DNA of 17,734 nt from DATACQ01 sp036555515 (GTDB taxonomy: Bacteria > Desulfobacterota > Binatia > UBA9968): positions 1-17,734 of the forward strand of contig DATBLC010000212.1 in the NCBI GenBank assembly GCA_036555515.1, in the 5' to 3' direction. Positions 5,608 to 13,272 of the stretch are shown piece after piece (the stretch's first letter is position 1; each line of letters opens with the position of its first letter). The translations under genes were made by a program, and so were the position numbers. Below the pieces are notes generated by a model. It worked only from the letters and a program-made list of their open reading frames with translations, searched no databases and was not told where the DNA came from.

Positions 5608-6987
5608 ATGTATAAACGCCTTAGGGTAATTCTGAGCCAGGATGCATTTATAACACAGGCCGGGCCGGATCAGATTAACGTGGCATCGAATAACGAAATC
5701 TCACGCCGCTCCGGGTTTGGCACATGGCCCGGAGATGCCATCGTCTCGCTGGCGCCGAACCATCGCGCGATTTTTTTGCTTTCGCTGGGCTTATTCATCG
5801 CGGCCTGCGCCGTTTTTTTTGCCGGCTCAATGGGTTATTCTGCGCAACCGGAGCTCCAAGCCGGCGAGACCATCGGTCCGCAGAACTGGGGCCGTGTGAA
5901 GGGGATGGTGGGAGAAAACCTGCTCAACCGAATCAAACAAGGCTACAGTTTCCAAATCAAAAACAATCCTGTCATCGGCCCGCCTCGTGAATATGTCGCG
6001 GCTTCCGCTCAATACGCGGGCCAAGTCAAGTTGGGCCCCAGGGGCGAGCTTTTCAACTATACCGCCGGCCAACCATTTCCCAACATCGATACGAACGATC
6101 CGCAGGCGGGCCTGAAGATGGCCTGGAATTTTTATTGGCGCTGGATCGGCGATGATTATAAGACCGGCGGCGGCACCGGACAAGGAAAAATCATCCGCTA
6201 CGCCATCGAGAGAGACGGCTCGGAACGGCGCGCCGATGTATTGCACCATTCGATCAAAGCACGCGGGCGCGTAAGTCTCAGCGCGGACGCGCTGCTGCCC
6301 GGCTACGAGCATATCGACTGGATGCAGCTCCGGGCCGACGAGTATCCTCGGGATACCTCGGGCACCACGACCCTTGAAATCCGTTACGCCAGTCCGGACC
6401 GCGAGGACGATCTCTACATATACGTCCCAAGCATCCGCCGCGTCCGGCGCGCGCCGCCGATTCAGCGCTGCGCAACTATCGCCCCTAGCGAGTTCAACTT
6501 CGACGATATCAACAGCTTCGGCGGCAAGATAACTGACTTCAACTATCGGTTGCTGGGAAGATTTAAGATGCTTGGGAACTTTGTCCAAGACCAGATTCCT
6601 TTCGCGCGCCGCCCGGGGGATTATTTGCCGAGCAATGAAGGCTGGTCGGTAGTCGATAGCTACGCTCTGGAGATTACGCCCAAGGATCGAAGCTACTGCT
6701 ACCCGAAAAAGGTAATTTATATCGATCCGGTCAACTATGAAGCCTTTTGGACCATGATCTGGGATGGCGGCGGCAATTATTGGAAAGAGCAGTTCGCGTT
6801 TCGCAGCCCAGTTAAACTGCCGGACGGCCAGGAGGTGCTATCCGTGGGGACGGTTGTCATCGCTAATCTGAAAAACGGCCGGAGCACGCTGGTTGACGCT
6901 GTGCGCGTTTATAATCAAGGTTATCAACCGAGCTTGTTTACGCTGGCGACGCTTCAGACGGTAATGCGCGGCGGGACGATCCGATGA
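5608..6987 (+). CDS. DUF1329 family envelope protein
   Basis: Up to 459 residues. The DUF1329 (LolB-like, outer-membrane-associated) family is recognised from the block QAGETIGPQNWGRVKGMVGE near residue 80, then LLNRIKQGYSFQIK, the central YVPSIRRVRRAP strand, and a conserved end with a metal/aromatic-rich YCYPKKVIYID segment. Members are exported and often sit with transport or efflux genes; the biochemical role is unknown. A hydrophobic export segment (AIFLLSLGLFIAACAVFFAGS) spans about residues 53-73, so the ATG at 5608 gives an unusually long hydrophilic extension before it. The true start may be downstream (GTG at 5680 is one in-frame option, without a good ribosome site). The stop overlaps the start of the next gene as ATGA, so translation is coupled. 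It opens the operon with the binding protein, kinase and response regulator. Confidence 0.85.
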   Translation: MYKRLRVILSQDAFITQAGPDQINVASNNEISRRSGFGTWPGDAIVSLAPNHRAIFLLSLGLFIAACAVFFAGSMGYSAQPELQAGETIGPQNWGRVKGMVGENLLNRIKQGYSFQIKNNPVIGPPREYVAASAQYAGQVKLGPRGELFNYTAGQPFPNIDTNDPQAGLKMAWNFYWRWIGDDYKTGGGTGQGKIIRYAIERDGSERRADVLHHSIKARGRVSLSADALLPGYEHIDWMQLRADEYPRDTSGTTTLEIRYASPDREDDLYIYVPSIRRVRRAPPIQRCATIAPSEFNFDDINSFGGKITDFNYRLLGRFKMLGNFVQDQIPFARRPGDYLPSNEGWSVVDSYALEITPKDRSYCYPKKVIYIDPVNYEAFWTMIWDGGGNYWKEQFAFRSPVKLPDGQEVLSVGTVVIANLKNGRSTLVDAVRVYNQGYQPSLFTLATLQTVMRGGTIR

Positions 6988-7976
6988 AATATGCTTTGCG
7001 CCTGGCCCTGTTGCTGATCGCGGCGCAAGCCGGAGCGGGGAACGGTCCAACCCCTACTACACGGGTAAATCGGGTGGCGGTGGTTCTGCATGGCCCGGCG
7101 GTTGACAACCTGCCCCAAGTCAACGGGCTGCGCGCCGGACTCGAGGAACTGCGTTACAACGTCGGCGAAAATCTTGTACTCAAGTTTATTCACGATGAAA
7201 ATCTGCCGCTGATGCGCGACCGGCTGAGAACGGAGATGCGGCGCGGCGATATCAACTTGATTATCGCACTCGGAACCATGGAAACCGTCGTAGCCAACGA
7301 AGTTGCCGGCGGCGCTCCGATAGTTTTCCTGCCCGCCACCGATCCCATTCAGTCGGGATTCGTGAGCTCACTGGCTACGCCGCGAAGCAATCTCACCGGG
7401 TTGACCTTTTTCATCGATAGCGACAGCGTCGGTAAGCAGCTAGAGGTTTTTAGCCAGATAGTTCCTTCTTTGCGCTACGTCGTGGCCCTGACCGACGGAC
7501 GGCCGGACTCGGGGATGAACCAACAGTTACGGACTAAACTGAACATTACCGCCGCCCGGCTGGGAGTATCGCTATCCGAAGTGGCGGTCACCTCGGCGGC
7601 CGGGTTAGGCGGGGTTGTCCCATCACTTTCCAAACGAACTCCCGGCACCGGCATTTTCGTAGTGTGCACGGGACTCTTTAGACGGCTCATTAACTTGGCC
7701 GAGGCGGCAGCCAAATTGCGGGCGCCGCTGTTCGGTTGCAGCGCTGCGCAAGTCGCAGAGCAAAAAGTTCTCATGACATACGCGCCCGACCTATACGCGC
7801 TGGGCTACCGCGGCGCTTGGTATGTTGATCGGATCCTGAAGGGGGCAGCGCCGCAGTCCCTCGCGGTGGAGACACCGCGTAAGTTTGACCTGGTGATCAA
7901 TCGGAAGGCCGCTCAGGAGATCGGTCTGAAGCTCCCTCCGGAGATGCTGATTCTCGCTGACCGAGTTTTCGATTAG
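6984..7976 (+). CDS. periplasmic ABC_sub_bind family solute-binding protein
   Basis: 330 residues starting at the ATG that overlaps the DUF1329 stop (ATGA). Residues 1-19 form a signal peptide (MKYALRLALLLIAAQAGAG). The rest follows the two-lobed ABC_sub_bind pattern (PF04392, type-I periplasmic binding fold): RVAVVLHGPAVDNL, GLRAGLEELRYNVGENLVLKF, INLIIALGTMETVVAN, PIVFLPATDPIQSGFV, SNLTGLTF, then YAPDLYALGYRGAWYVDRIL, KGAAPQSLAVE, and the end KAAQEIGLKLPPEMLILADRV. The family is linked to uptake of small organic solutes. No permease or ATPase gene is present here; the next genes are a sensor kinase and its regulator. It is therefore more likely a ligand-presenting partner of the kinase than half of a transporter; that is inference from context. 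The gap to the kinase gene is 40 bases. Confidence 0.88.
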   Translation: MKYALRLALLLIAAQAGAGNGPTPTTRVNRVAVVLHGPAVDNLPQVNGLRAGLEELRYNVGENLVLKFIHDENLPLMRDRLRTEMRRGDINLIIALGTMETVVANEVAGGAPIVFLPATDPIQSGFVSSLATPRSNLTGLTFFIDSDSVGKQLEVFSQIVPSLRYVVALTDGRPDSGMNQQLRTKLNITAARLGVSLSEVAVTSAAGLGGVVPSLSKRTPGTGIFVVCTGLFRRLINLAEAAAKLRAPLFGCSAAQVAEQKVLMTYAPDLYALGYRGAWYVDRILKGAAPQSLAVETPRKFDLVINRKAAQEIGLKLPPEMLILADRVFD

Positions 7977-8016
7977 CTTTAAGTTGCCATGATGGGGCCG
8001 GACGAAAACCAATCCC

Positions 8017-9927
8017 ATGCGTTTTAAGCTCACCGATTTTCGCTCCCGCATGCCGCCGCGGAGCCGTCTGGCGCGGCACTATTTTTTTATATTCGCCACC
8101 CTCATCGGCGGCGGCATGATTACCAGTGGCCTCCTGGAAATCTATTTCCTCTACTATGAAAACCAGGAGCAAATTGCCGTGACGCAAGGAGAGGCGGCGA
8201 AAGCCGCGGTATCGAAGATCGCCCAGTATATTCTTGAAATCGAAGGGCAAATGAAGTCCGCGACCCTGAGCCAGGTTGTAGCTGTCAACGGGCTCACGCC
8301 GGAGTACCGTTTCGAGTTGAGCAAACTTCTCTATGTCGCTCCCGCCATTACTGACGTGGCGGCGCTCGACGGCCAAGGCGTCGCTCGGCTCCAGGTATCG
8401 CGCTTTCGCGCGACGGATCCGAGCGAGCAGACCGACTATTCCAAGTCGCCGGCTTTTCTCCAGGCGCAGCAAGGGGTTACCTTTTTTGGACGGGTCTATT
8501 TCGTGCGCGACTCCGAACCCTATTTAACTATGGCCGTTCCCATAGAAAGATTTCCCGGCGGCATCATCGGCGTGCTTCTTGCCGAAGTCAACCTCCGCAA
8601 CATCTGGGAAATCGTCCGGGACATTCGCGTTGGCAAAGCGGGCTATGCTTATATCGTTGCCCGCTCCGGCGATATTATCGCTCATCCGGATATCGGTCTG
8701 GTTCTTAACCGGCGCAAAGCCGACCATCTTGGGCAGGTCAAGGCTGCCCTGAGGCCGGCGCCGGTGATCCAAATACCGGAAAGCATGGTGACTTCGAGTT
8801 TGAGCGGTGAAAAGGTCCTGAGTTCCTACGCGTTTCTACCCGGCTTGGAGTGGGCTGTTGTCGTGGAGCAGCCGCTGGAAGAAGCCTACAAACCGCTCTA
8901 CGCTTCGCTGCTCAGAACTTCGACGCTGCTTTTGCTCGGATTCGGCATCGCTTTGTTGGCCGCGGCTTACGTCGCGCGCCGGGTTGTTCAACCGTTGCAC
9001 ACACTGCAGCGGGGCGTTGAGCGCATTGGCGAGGGCGATCTTGATTTTCGCCTGCAAATTGCCACAGGCGATGAAATTCAGACTTTGGCGGAAGAATTCA
9101 ATAAGATGGCGGCAGCACTGCGGGATGCCTACGCCACTTTGGAGGATAAAGTGCGCGAAAGAACCCAGGAGTTGGTGATTGCCAATGAGCGGCTAAAAGA
9201 GCTCGACAAGGTGAAATCCCAGTTCCTTTCCAACGTCTCCCATGAACTCAAGACGCCGCTTACCGCGATCGGAAGCCTCGTCGATAACATGATCGACGGC
9301 CTGACGGGTCCGCTCAACGGCAAGCAAACCCGCTACATGAAAGGAATCAAGGACAGCGCGGAGCGTTTGGCGCGGCTCATCCGAGATTTGCTGGATCTTT
9401 CGGTGATCGAGGCGGGCAAGACCGAAATGAAGCCCGCGCGGTTTTCTCTCGCTAGCTTGATCCACGAAGTGGTGGAAACCCTGAAGCCGTTGGCGGTGGA
9501 AAAAGGCATCGCCGTGGAAATTGCCCGGAGCAATGGCGACGCCACGGCCTGGGCGGATCGCGACAAGATCACACAAGTCTTGACCAACTTGATCATCAAC
9601 GCCGTGAAATTTTCCCCGGCCGGAGGCAATTTAAAGCTGAGCATGGCTCCAACCAACGACACCGGGTTGTTGGAGGTATCGGTGTCCGATACGGGACCTG
9701 GAATTCCCCCCGCTGAGGCGGAGCGGATTTTCCATGAATTCTATCAGATCAGCCAGCCCGGCCGCGAGAAAACCACGGGAGTCGGGCTTGGCTTGGCGAT
9801 TTCAAAAAAGCTCGTCGAAATGCATGGTGGGAAGATTCGCGTGGAAAGTATCCCGGGTAAAGGCAGCACGTTCTTCTTCACCCTTCCCGCGTGGCAGCCA
9901 CACACGGATACGTTCCTGCCGAGCTGA
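8017..9927 (+). CDS. membrane sensor histidine kinase (Cache-HAMP-HisKA-HATPase)
   Basis: 636 residues. The order is: membrane segment about 22-46; extracytoplasmic Cache-like sensor about 47-295 (with YSKSPAFLQAQQ and GKAGYAYIVARSGDIIAHP, typical of dCache); second membrane segment about 301-320; HAMP about 321-375; a coiled coil; HisKA with SHELKTP and phospho-acceptor His409; HATPase with N box NLIINAVKF (524-532), G1 DTGPGIP (558-564) and G2 GVGLGLAI (588-595). All catalytic motifs are intact. It would sense a ligand outside the cytoplasmic membrane, directly or through the binding protein encoded 40 bases upstream. It would then phosphorylate the response regulator encoded 11 bases downstream. 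A second ATG at 8050 would give a slightly shorter N-terminus; the positively charged N-terminal tail fits either start. Confidence 0.93.
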   Translation: MRFKLTDFRSRMPPRSRLARHYFFIFATLIGGGMITSGLLEIYFLYYENQEQIAVTQGEAAKAAVSKIAQYILEIEGQMKSATLSQVVAVNGLTPEYRFELSKLLYVAPAITDVAALDGQGVARLQVSRFRATDPSEQTDYSKSPAFLQAQQGVTFFGRVYFVRDSEPYLTMAVPIERFPGGIIGVLLAEVNLRNIWEIVRDIRVGKAGYAYIVARSGDIIAHPDIGLVLNRRKADHLGQVKAALRPAPVIQIPESMVTSSLSGEKVLSSYAFLPGLEWAVVVEQPLEEAYKPLYASLLRTSTLLLLGFGIALLAAAYVARRVVQPLHTLQRGVERIGEGDLDFRLQIATGDEIQTLAEEFNKMAAALRDAYATLEDKVRERTQELVIANERLKELDKVKSQFLSNVSHELKTPLTAIGSLVDNMIDGLTGPLNGKQTRYMKGIKDSAERLARLIRDLLDLSVIEAGKTEMKPARFSLASLIHEVVETLKPLAVEKGIAVEIARSNGDATAWADRDKITQVLTNLIINAVKFSPAGGNLKLSMAPTNDTGLLEVSVSDTGPGIPPAEAERIFHEFYQISQPGREKTTGVGLGLAISKKLVEMHGGKIRVESIPGKGSTFFFTLPAWQPHTDTFLPS

Positions 9928-9938
9928 GGAACAGATCA

Positions 9939-11291
9939 ATGACCTTTTTTCGCGAAACCATTCTAGTTGCAGACGACGACCCGTACATTCAAGAAGCGCT
10001 AAAGGACCGGCTCGAATCCCTCGGCTGCCGCGTCTTGCAGGCAGCCGATGGCCTCAAGGCTGTGGAAATTATCGAGCGTCAGACGCCGCACATGGCGTTT
10101 TTGGACATTGAAATGCCGGGTATGAAGGGGCTCGATGTTCTCAGGGAGATACGCAAGCGCGATCATAATTTGCCGGTTGTGATGATCACCGCCTACGGCA
10201 CGATCGGTTTGGCGGTTGAGGCGATGAAGGAAGGCGCCTACGACTTCATCGCCAAGCCGTTTCAGGGGAGCCATATCGCGCTGGTGGTGCAGAAAGCGTT
10301 AGAGAAAGAAAGACTCACGCGGGGGATCGAAGTTTTGTCCGAAGAAATAGACAAGCGTTACCAACTCATCGTTGGCGCAAGTCTCGAGATGAATCGCGCC
10401 CTCGATTCGGCGCGCAAAGCGGCGAACAGCAACTCCACCGTCTTGTTGCTCGGCGAAAGCGGCACCGGCAAAGAAGTCTTCGCCCACGCGATTCACAATT
10501 GGAGCGAGCGCAAAGACAAGCCGTTCGTCGCCATCAATTGCGTTGGCCTTTCGCGTGAGCTTCTGGAGAGCGAGCTTTTCGGCCATGAAAAAGGCGCGTT
10601 TACCGGCGCCAATGAGCTGAAGAAAGGCAAGATTGAACTCGCCCACGGCGGCACGGTTTTCCTCGACGAGGTTGGCGATATATCAGCGGAACTGCAGACC
10701 AAGCTCCTGCGTTTTTTGCAGGAACGAGAGTTCGAGCGCGTCGGCGGCATTAAGCCGATCAGTGTCGATGTCCGGATTATTGCCGCCACCAATCGCGATC
10801 TAGAGAACGCCCTCCAGACCGGACGGTTCCGGGCGGATCTGTTCTATCGGCTCAATGTGGTGCCGATTGCCCTGCCGCCGCTGCGCCAGCGCAGAGAGGA
10901 CGTTCCGGTACTGGCCGCCTATTTTCTGCAGCGTTTCGCGATTGAAACGAAGAAGCGTTTTGCGGAGATCAGCTCGGAAGCCGAGGAATCGCTGCTCGCC
11001 TACGACTGGCCCGGTAACGTGCGCGAACTTGCCAATGTCATCGAAAGGGCCGTGGTGCTCGGCCAGGGACCGGAATTGACGCTGCTCGACCTGCCCGCTA
11101 ACGTTGTCGCGGCGGCGCCGGGTGCGGCGCGCGAAAATTCCAACTATCACGACGCTGTCGATGCTTACCGGCGCGAGCTGATCGCAAAAGCCCTCGAACA
11201 AACTCAGGGTAGCCGCGCCGCGGCGGCAAAAATGCTGGGACTGCAGAGGACCTATCTTTCGCGTCTAATCAAGTCACTGGGCATTGAATGA
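9939..11291 (+). CDS. NtrC-family sigma-54 response regulator
   Basis: 450 residues from the ATG at 9939, which has GAGGA about nine bases upstream; a longer frame from 9891 overlaps the kinase gene and is not preferred. Receiver domain 1-120: acidic pocket ADDDP (11-15), phospho-acceptor Asp56 in FLDIEMPG, Thr84, Lys106. AAA+ domain about 145-380: Walker A GESGTGKE (172-179), canonical GAFTGA loop (219-224), Walker B VFLDEVGD (240-247), WPGNVRELANVIERAV. C-terminal Fis-type helix-turn-helix (AAAKMLGLQRTYLSRLIKSLGIE). This is a complete, standard phosphorylation-dependent sigma-54 activator, paired with the kinase just upstream. It differs from the other activator in the window, which has GVATGV at the sigma contact. 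Likely targets include the -24/-12 promoter at 11445, about 155 bases past its stop, and perhaps its own operon. Confidence 0.95.
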   Translation: MTFFRETILVADDDPYIQEALKDRLESLGCRVLQAADGLKAVEIIERQTPHMAFLDIEMPGMKGLDVLREIRKRDHNLPVVMITAYGTIGLAVEAMKEGAYDFIAKPFQGSHIALVVQKALEKERLTRGIEVLSEEIDKRYQLIVGASLEMNRALDSARKAANSNSTVLLLGESGTGKEVFAHAIHNWSERKDKPFVAINCVGLSRELLESELFGHEKGAFTGANELKKGKIELAHGGTVFLDEVGDISAELQTKLLRFLQEREFERVGGIKPISVDVRIIAATNRDLENALQTGRFRADLFYRLNVVPIALPPLRQRREDVPVLAAYFLQRFAIETKKRFAEISSEAEESLLAYDWPGNVRELANVIERAVVLGQGPELTLLDLPANVVAAAPGAARENSNYHDAVDAYRRELIAKALEQTQGSRAAAAKMLGLQRTYLSRLIKSLGIE

Positions 11292-11307
11292 AAGCGGTTT
11301 GCATTCA
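11285..11307. repeat. inverted repeat at the end of the response regulator gene
   Basis: TGAATG (11285-11290) and CATTCA (11302-11307), with inner AAA/TTT able to extend the stem past one bulged G. It overlaps the stop codon region and lies about 150 bases upstream of the -24 element at 11446. It could be an mRNA 3' hairpin or an activator site for that promoter. Confidence 0.35.
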
Positions 11308-11323
11308 TGACGTGGATCCTTTC

Positions 11324-11341
11324 GGATAATCGGCTGTATCC
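11324..11341. promoter_or_regulatory. candidate activator dyad upstream of promoter C
   Basis: GGATA (11324-11328), eight bases, TATCC (11337-11341). It is an 18-bp dyad whose centre lies about 114 bases upstream of the -24 GG of the 11445 promoter, a normal enhancer distance. There is only one copy and the arms are short, so support is modest. Confidence 0.3.
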
Positions 11342-11444
11342 AATCGTATACACTGTAGCCGCCTGTTGCTGGTTTTCGACCAATATTTAAAGGGCTTTTT
11401 GAGCTAATTCGCCGACTTCCGAGGGAATTCAGACCTGTCTAACT

Positions 11445-11460
11445 TGGCACGGCGGCTGCA
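11445..11460 (+). promoter_or_regulatory. sigma-54 (-24/-12) promoter C
   Basis: TGGCACG-GCGGC-TGCA with GG at 11446-11447 and GC at 11458-11459, spacing 12. It shares TGGCAC-N6-TGCA with promoters A and B. The predicted +1 is about 11471, giving a 60-base leader to the ATG at 11531. It lies immediately downstream of a sigma-54 response regulator gene. Confidence 0.78.
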
Positions 11461-11530
11461 TTAATCCCCCCGAGTAACGGTTTCCGGGCAATTATCGAAG
11501 TGGCTGGGTCGATGAAAGGATGAGCTATCA

Positions 11531-11893
11531 ATGAATAGGATTACTCTGTTGCCCCCACTTTACGATCAAGGCGCGAATTGCTCTGCCAGGGACACGAAAG
11601 AGACGGAAATAACAGCGGTCGTGCATGAATTAAAGAATCAAGCCTGCACGATTGGCCTGGGAATCGCAGCGCTCAAGTATCCCGATGAAACAGAGGATGA
11701 GAGACAGCGTCACCTTGCCGCGTTGGAGGCGGTGATCGGCGCCATGAACCGGCAGTTCCGCAGATTGGATGATTGGCTCACGGAGGCGGGTTACAAACGC
11801 AAACCAGGAGAAATCGGTAGGCGTGGTGCGAAGCGGGCGGACCGTAAGACGGCTGGGCCGCAGGCATCGGCGCGTTGCGGTCGGAATCGTTGA
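11531..11893 (+). CDS. orphan HisKA-like (H-box helix pair) protein, 120 aa
   Basis: ATG at 11531 with GAAAGGA about ten bases upstream. Residues 26-85 read like the dimerisation/phospho-acceptor helix pair of a histidine kinase. An H box VVHELKNQACTIGLGIAAL with His at about 33 (compare HELKNPLxxI) is followed by an EDERQRHLAALEAVIGAMNRQ helix and FRRLDDWL. No ATPase (HATPase) domain, membrane segment or receiver follows; the last 35 residues are a basic, probably disordered tail (KRKPGEIGRRGAKRADRK). The family assignment is by motif only. It could be a phosphotransfer protein, a decoy that forms heterodimers with a kinase, or a protein that has merely kept the fold. It is predicted to be expressed from the sigma-54 promoter at 11445, directly after the two-component operon. 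Downstream it converges on the minus-strand reductase gene. Confidence 0.7.
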   Translation: MNRITLLPPLYDQGANCSARDTKETEITAVVHELKNQACTIGLGIAALKYPDETEDERQRHLAALEAVIGAMNRQFRRLDDWLTEAGYKRKPGEIGRRGAKRADRKTAGPQASARCGRNR

Positions 11894-11950
11894 GGGTCAC
11901 GGGCGCCTGTTACTGTTCGAAGACAATCGATAAGCGTGAGCGCGCTTTGT

Positions 11951-12949
11951 TTATTCAGTCGCGTTCAGCATCGCATAGTTTTGTAGGTTGAGCCGCCGTT
12001 TCCCTGATTCCAGCTCGTGCACCATGTTCAGAACCGTTTGGCAGAGCGGCGTCGGGATGCCGCGCTTTTTTCCCTCGTTGACAACATACCCCAGGGTGAA
12101 ATCGACTTCCGTTTTGATGCCCTTCTGCATCTGCCCCAATGGCCCCTTGCGGTCGTCCAGCTTCCACGCTTTGGCGAACTCGTGTAGCGCCGAGAGCCGT
12201 TTGTCGAGTGTATTACGCGGATGAAAATCCGCAGGATTATATTCCGCCAAGGGAGTCCAGCGCGCGCCCGCAGCTTGACCGACGGCGACGACTTCGCCAA
12301 AAAAATTCGCCAGAGCCCGGCGGTCTTGGTCGTCGGCGCAACTCGTCGCCAATGACGCGTCGGCCAGCGACCCGTAATAGCCGAGACAAGTGTAGGTCAG
12401 TTTGCTCCAGAGCACGCCGAGGATGTTGTCGGAAATTTCCGTTTCCATCACCGTGTTGAGAAGCCCGCTGAAGCTCACGAGTTGCGGCGTCGTCTTGCCA
12501 TGAGTGTGGCCGATATAAAGATGGCCGCGGGTGGCGGTGCGCAAGTGGCCCGGACCGACCTTGCGGCTGCCCATGCGAATCGCCATGCCGATGGTGCGAT
12601 CGGCACCGACCCGCTCTTCTAGCAGCGGTGGATTGATGCCGTTCTGCATAGACACGAGCAGGCCGTTTCGGGTGAGGTGCGGCATGACCGTAGTCAGCGC
12701 GTCCGGCGTGTAATTGGAGCGCACCGCAATCATGCCGATGTCGTAATTACCCTCAATCTCGTTGGGAAATACGATTTTGATTCTGACATTGAAGGGGCCG
12801 TCGGGCACGTCTATTTGCAGACCCTTTTCGCGAATCGCCGAGACATGCTCCTTGTCGATGTCAACGAAGGTCAGGTCGTTGCCCGCGCGCGCGAGTCTGC
12901 CGCCAATGATTCCACCGATGGGTCCCACGCCAATGACGATCATGCGCAT
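11951..12949 (-). CDS. 2-dehydropantoate 2-reductase (ketopantoate reductase) family protein
   Basis: 332 residues, normal for the ApbA/PanE family. The NADP-binding Rossmann motif is GVGPIGG (7-13). The MQNGINPP segment carries the conserved Asn (103). The catalytic Lys is in LWSKL (183), and the acidic KTEVDF motif (Glu281) precedes the C-terminal helical domain. Family members reduce 2-dehydropantoate to pantoate with NADPH, but many paralogues in environmental genomes act on other 2-oxo acids. The neighbours are not pantothenate genes, so I would not assign panE. The start at 12949 is preceded by GGAGG ten bases upstream. It is divergent from the ornithine-cyclodeaminase-family gene and convergent with the small H-box protein gene, so it is its own transcription unit. 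Confidence 0.88.
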   Translation of the reverse strand: MRMIVIGVGPIGGIIGGRLARAGNDLTFVDIDKEHVSAIREKGLQIDVPDGPFNVRIKIVFPNEIEGNYDIGMIAVRSNYTPDALTTVMPHLTRNGLLVSMQNGINPPLLEERVGADRTIGMAIRMGSRKVGPGHLRTATRGHLYIGHTHGKTTPQLVSFSGLLNTVMETEISDNILGVLWSKLTYTCLGYYGSLADASLATSCADDQDRRALANFFGEVVAVGQAAGARWTPLAEYNPADFHPRNTLDKRLSALHEFAKAWKLDDRKGPLGQMQKGIKTEVDFTLGYVVNEGKKRGIPTPLCQTVLNMVHELESGKRRLNLQNYAMLNATE

Positions 12950-13272
12950 GGTTGTAATACCTCCTCATGTTCTGCTGGATAGATAGTTGAAGTGTGAATT
13001 TCGGTCAAGTCGAGCCCCCATACCGACAGATGATGCGTGCCGGCGCTAAGCTCCGAAGGTCGCTTCTCTTGACAGCGGATGAAGCGCTCTGTAGAGCATC
13101 GTTCAAGGAAGCCTTTCAGCTGACGCGCTGATTGCGAACCTCAGCTAAAAATCTTCAAACACTGACGCAAAGAGCGCGGCACGAACTTCCTGTAGCAATA
13201 GCAACTGCGGAATTCCGGTTCGCCATTGCGAAGCAGGAGCACGGACCACGAGGACGTTTTCACGAGGTTTCT
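12950..13272. other. divergent intergenic region
   Basis: No supported gene. It must hold promoters for both flanking divergent genes. A possible sigma-70-like element on the plus strand is TTGACA (13069-13074) followed after 17 bases by TAGAGC (13092-13097), a poor -10. A small GCTCT-GT-AGAGC hairpin overlaps it. The open frame of the downstream gene extends back to a TTG at 13132, but that stretch has no ribosome site and poor protein character. Confidence 0.4.

Noticed and set aside
5715..5730. TGGCAC in the DUF1329 N-terminal region as a sigma-54 promoter
   Set aside because: No GC at the required 12-base spacing.
5827..6588. 253-codon open frame on the minus strand
   Set aside because: It is fully antisense to the DUF1329 coding sequence, with no ribosome site or family match; a GC-bias shadow.
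11951..12949. Naming the reductase panE
   Set aside because: The family match is good, but no pantothenate genes are nearby and many paralogues use other 2-oxo acids.
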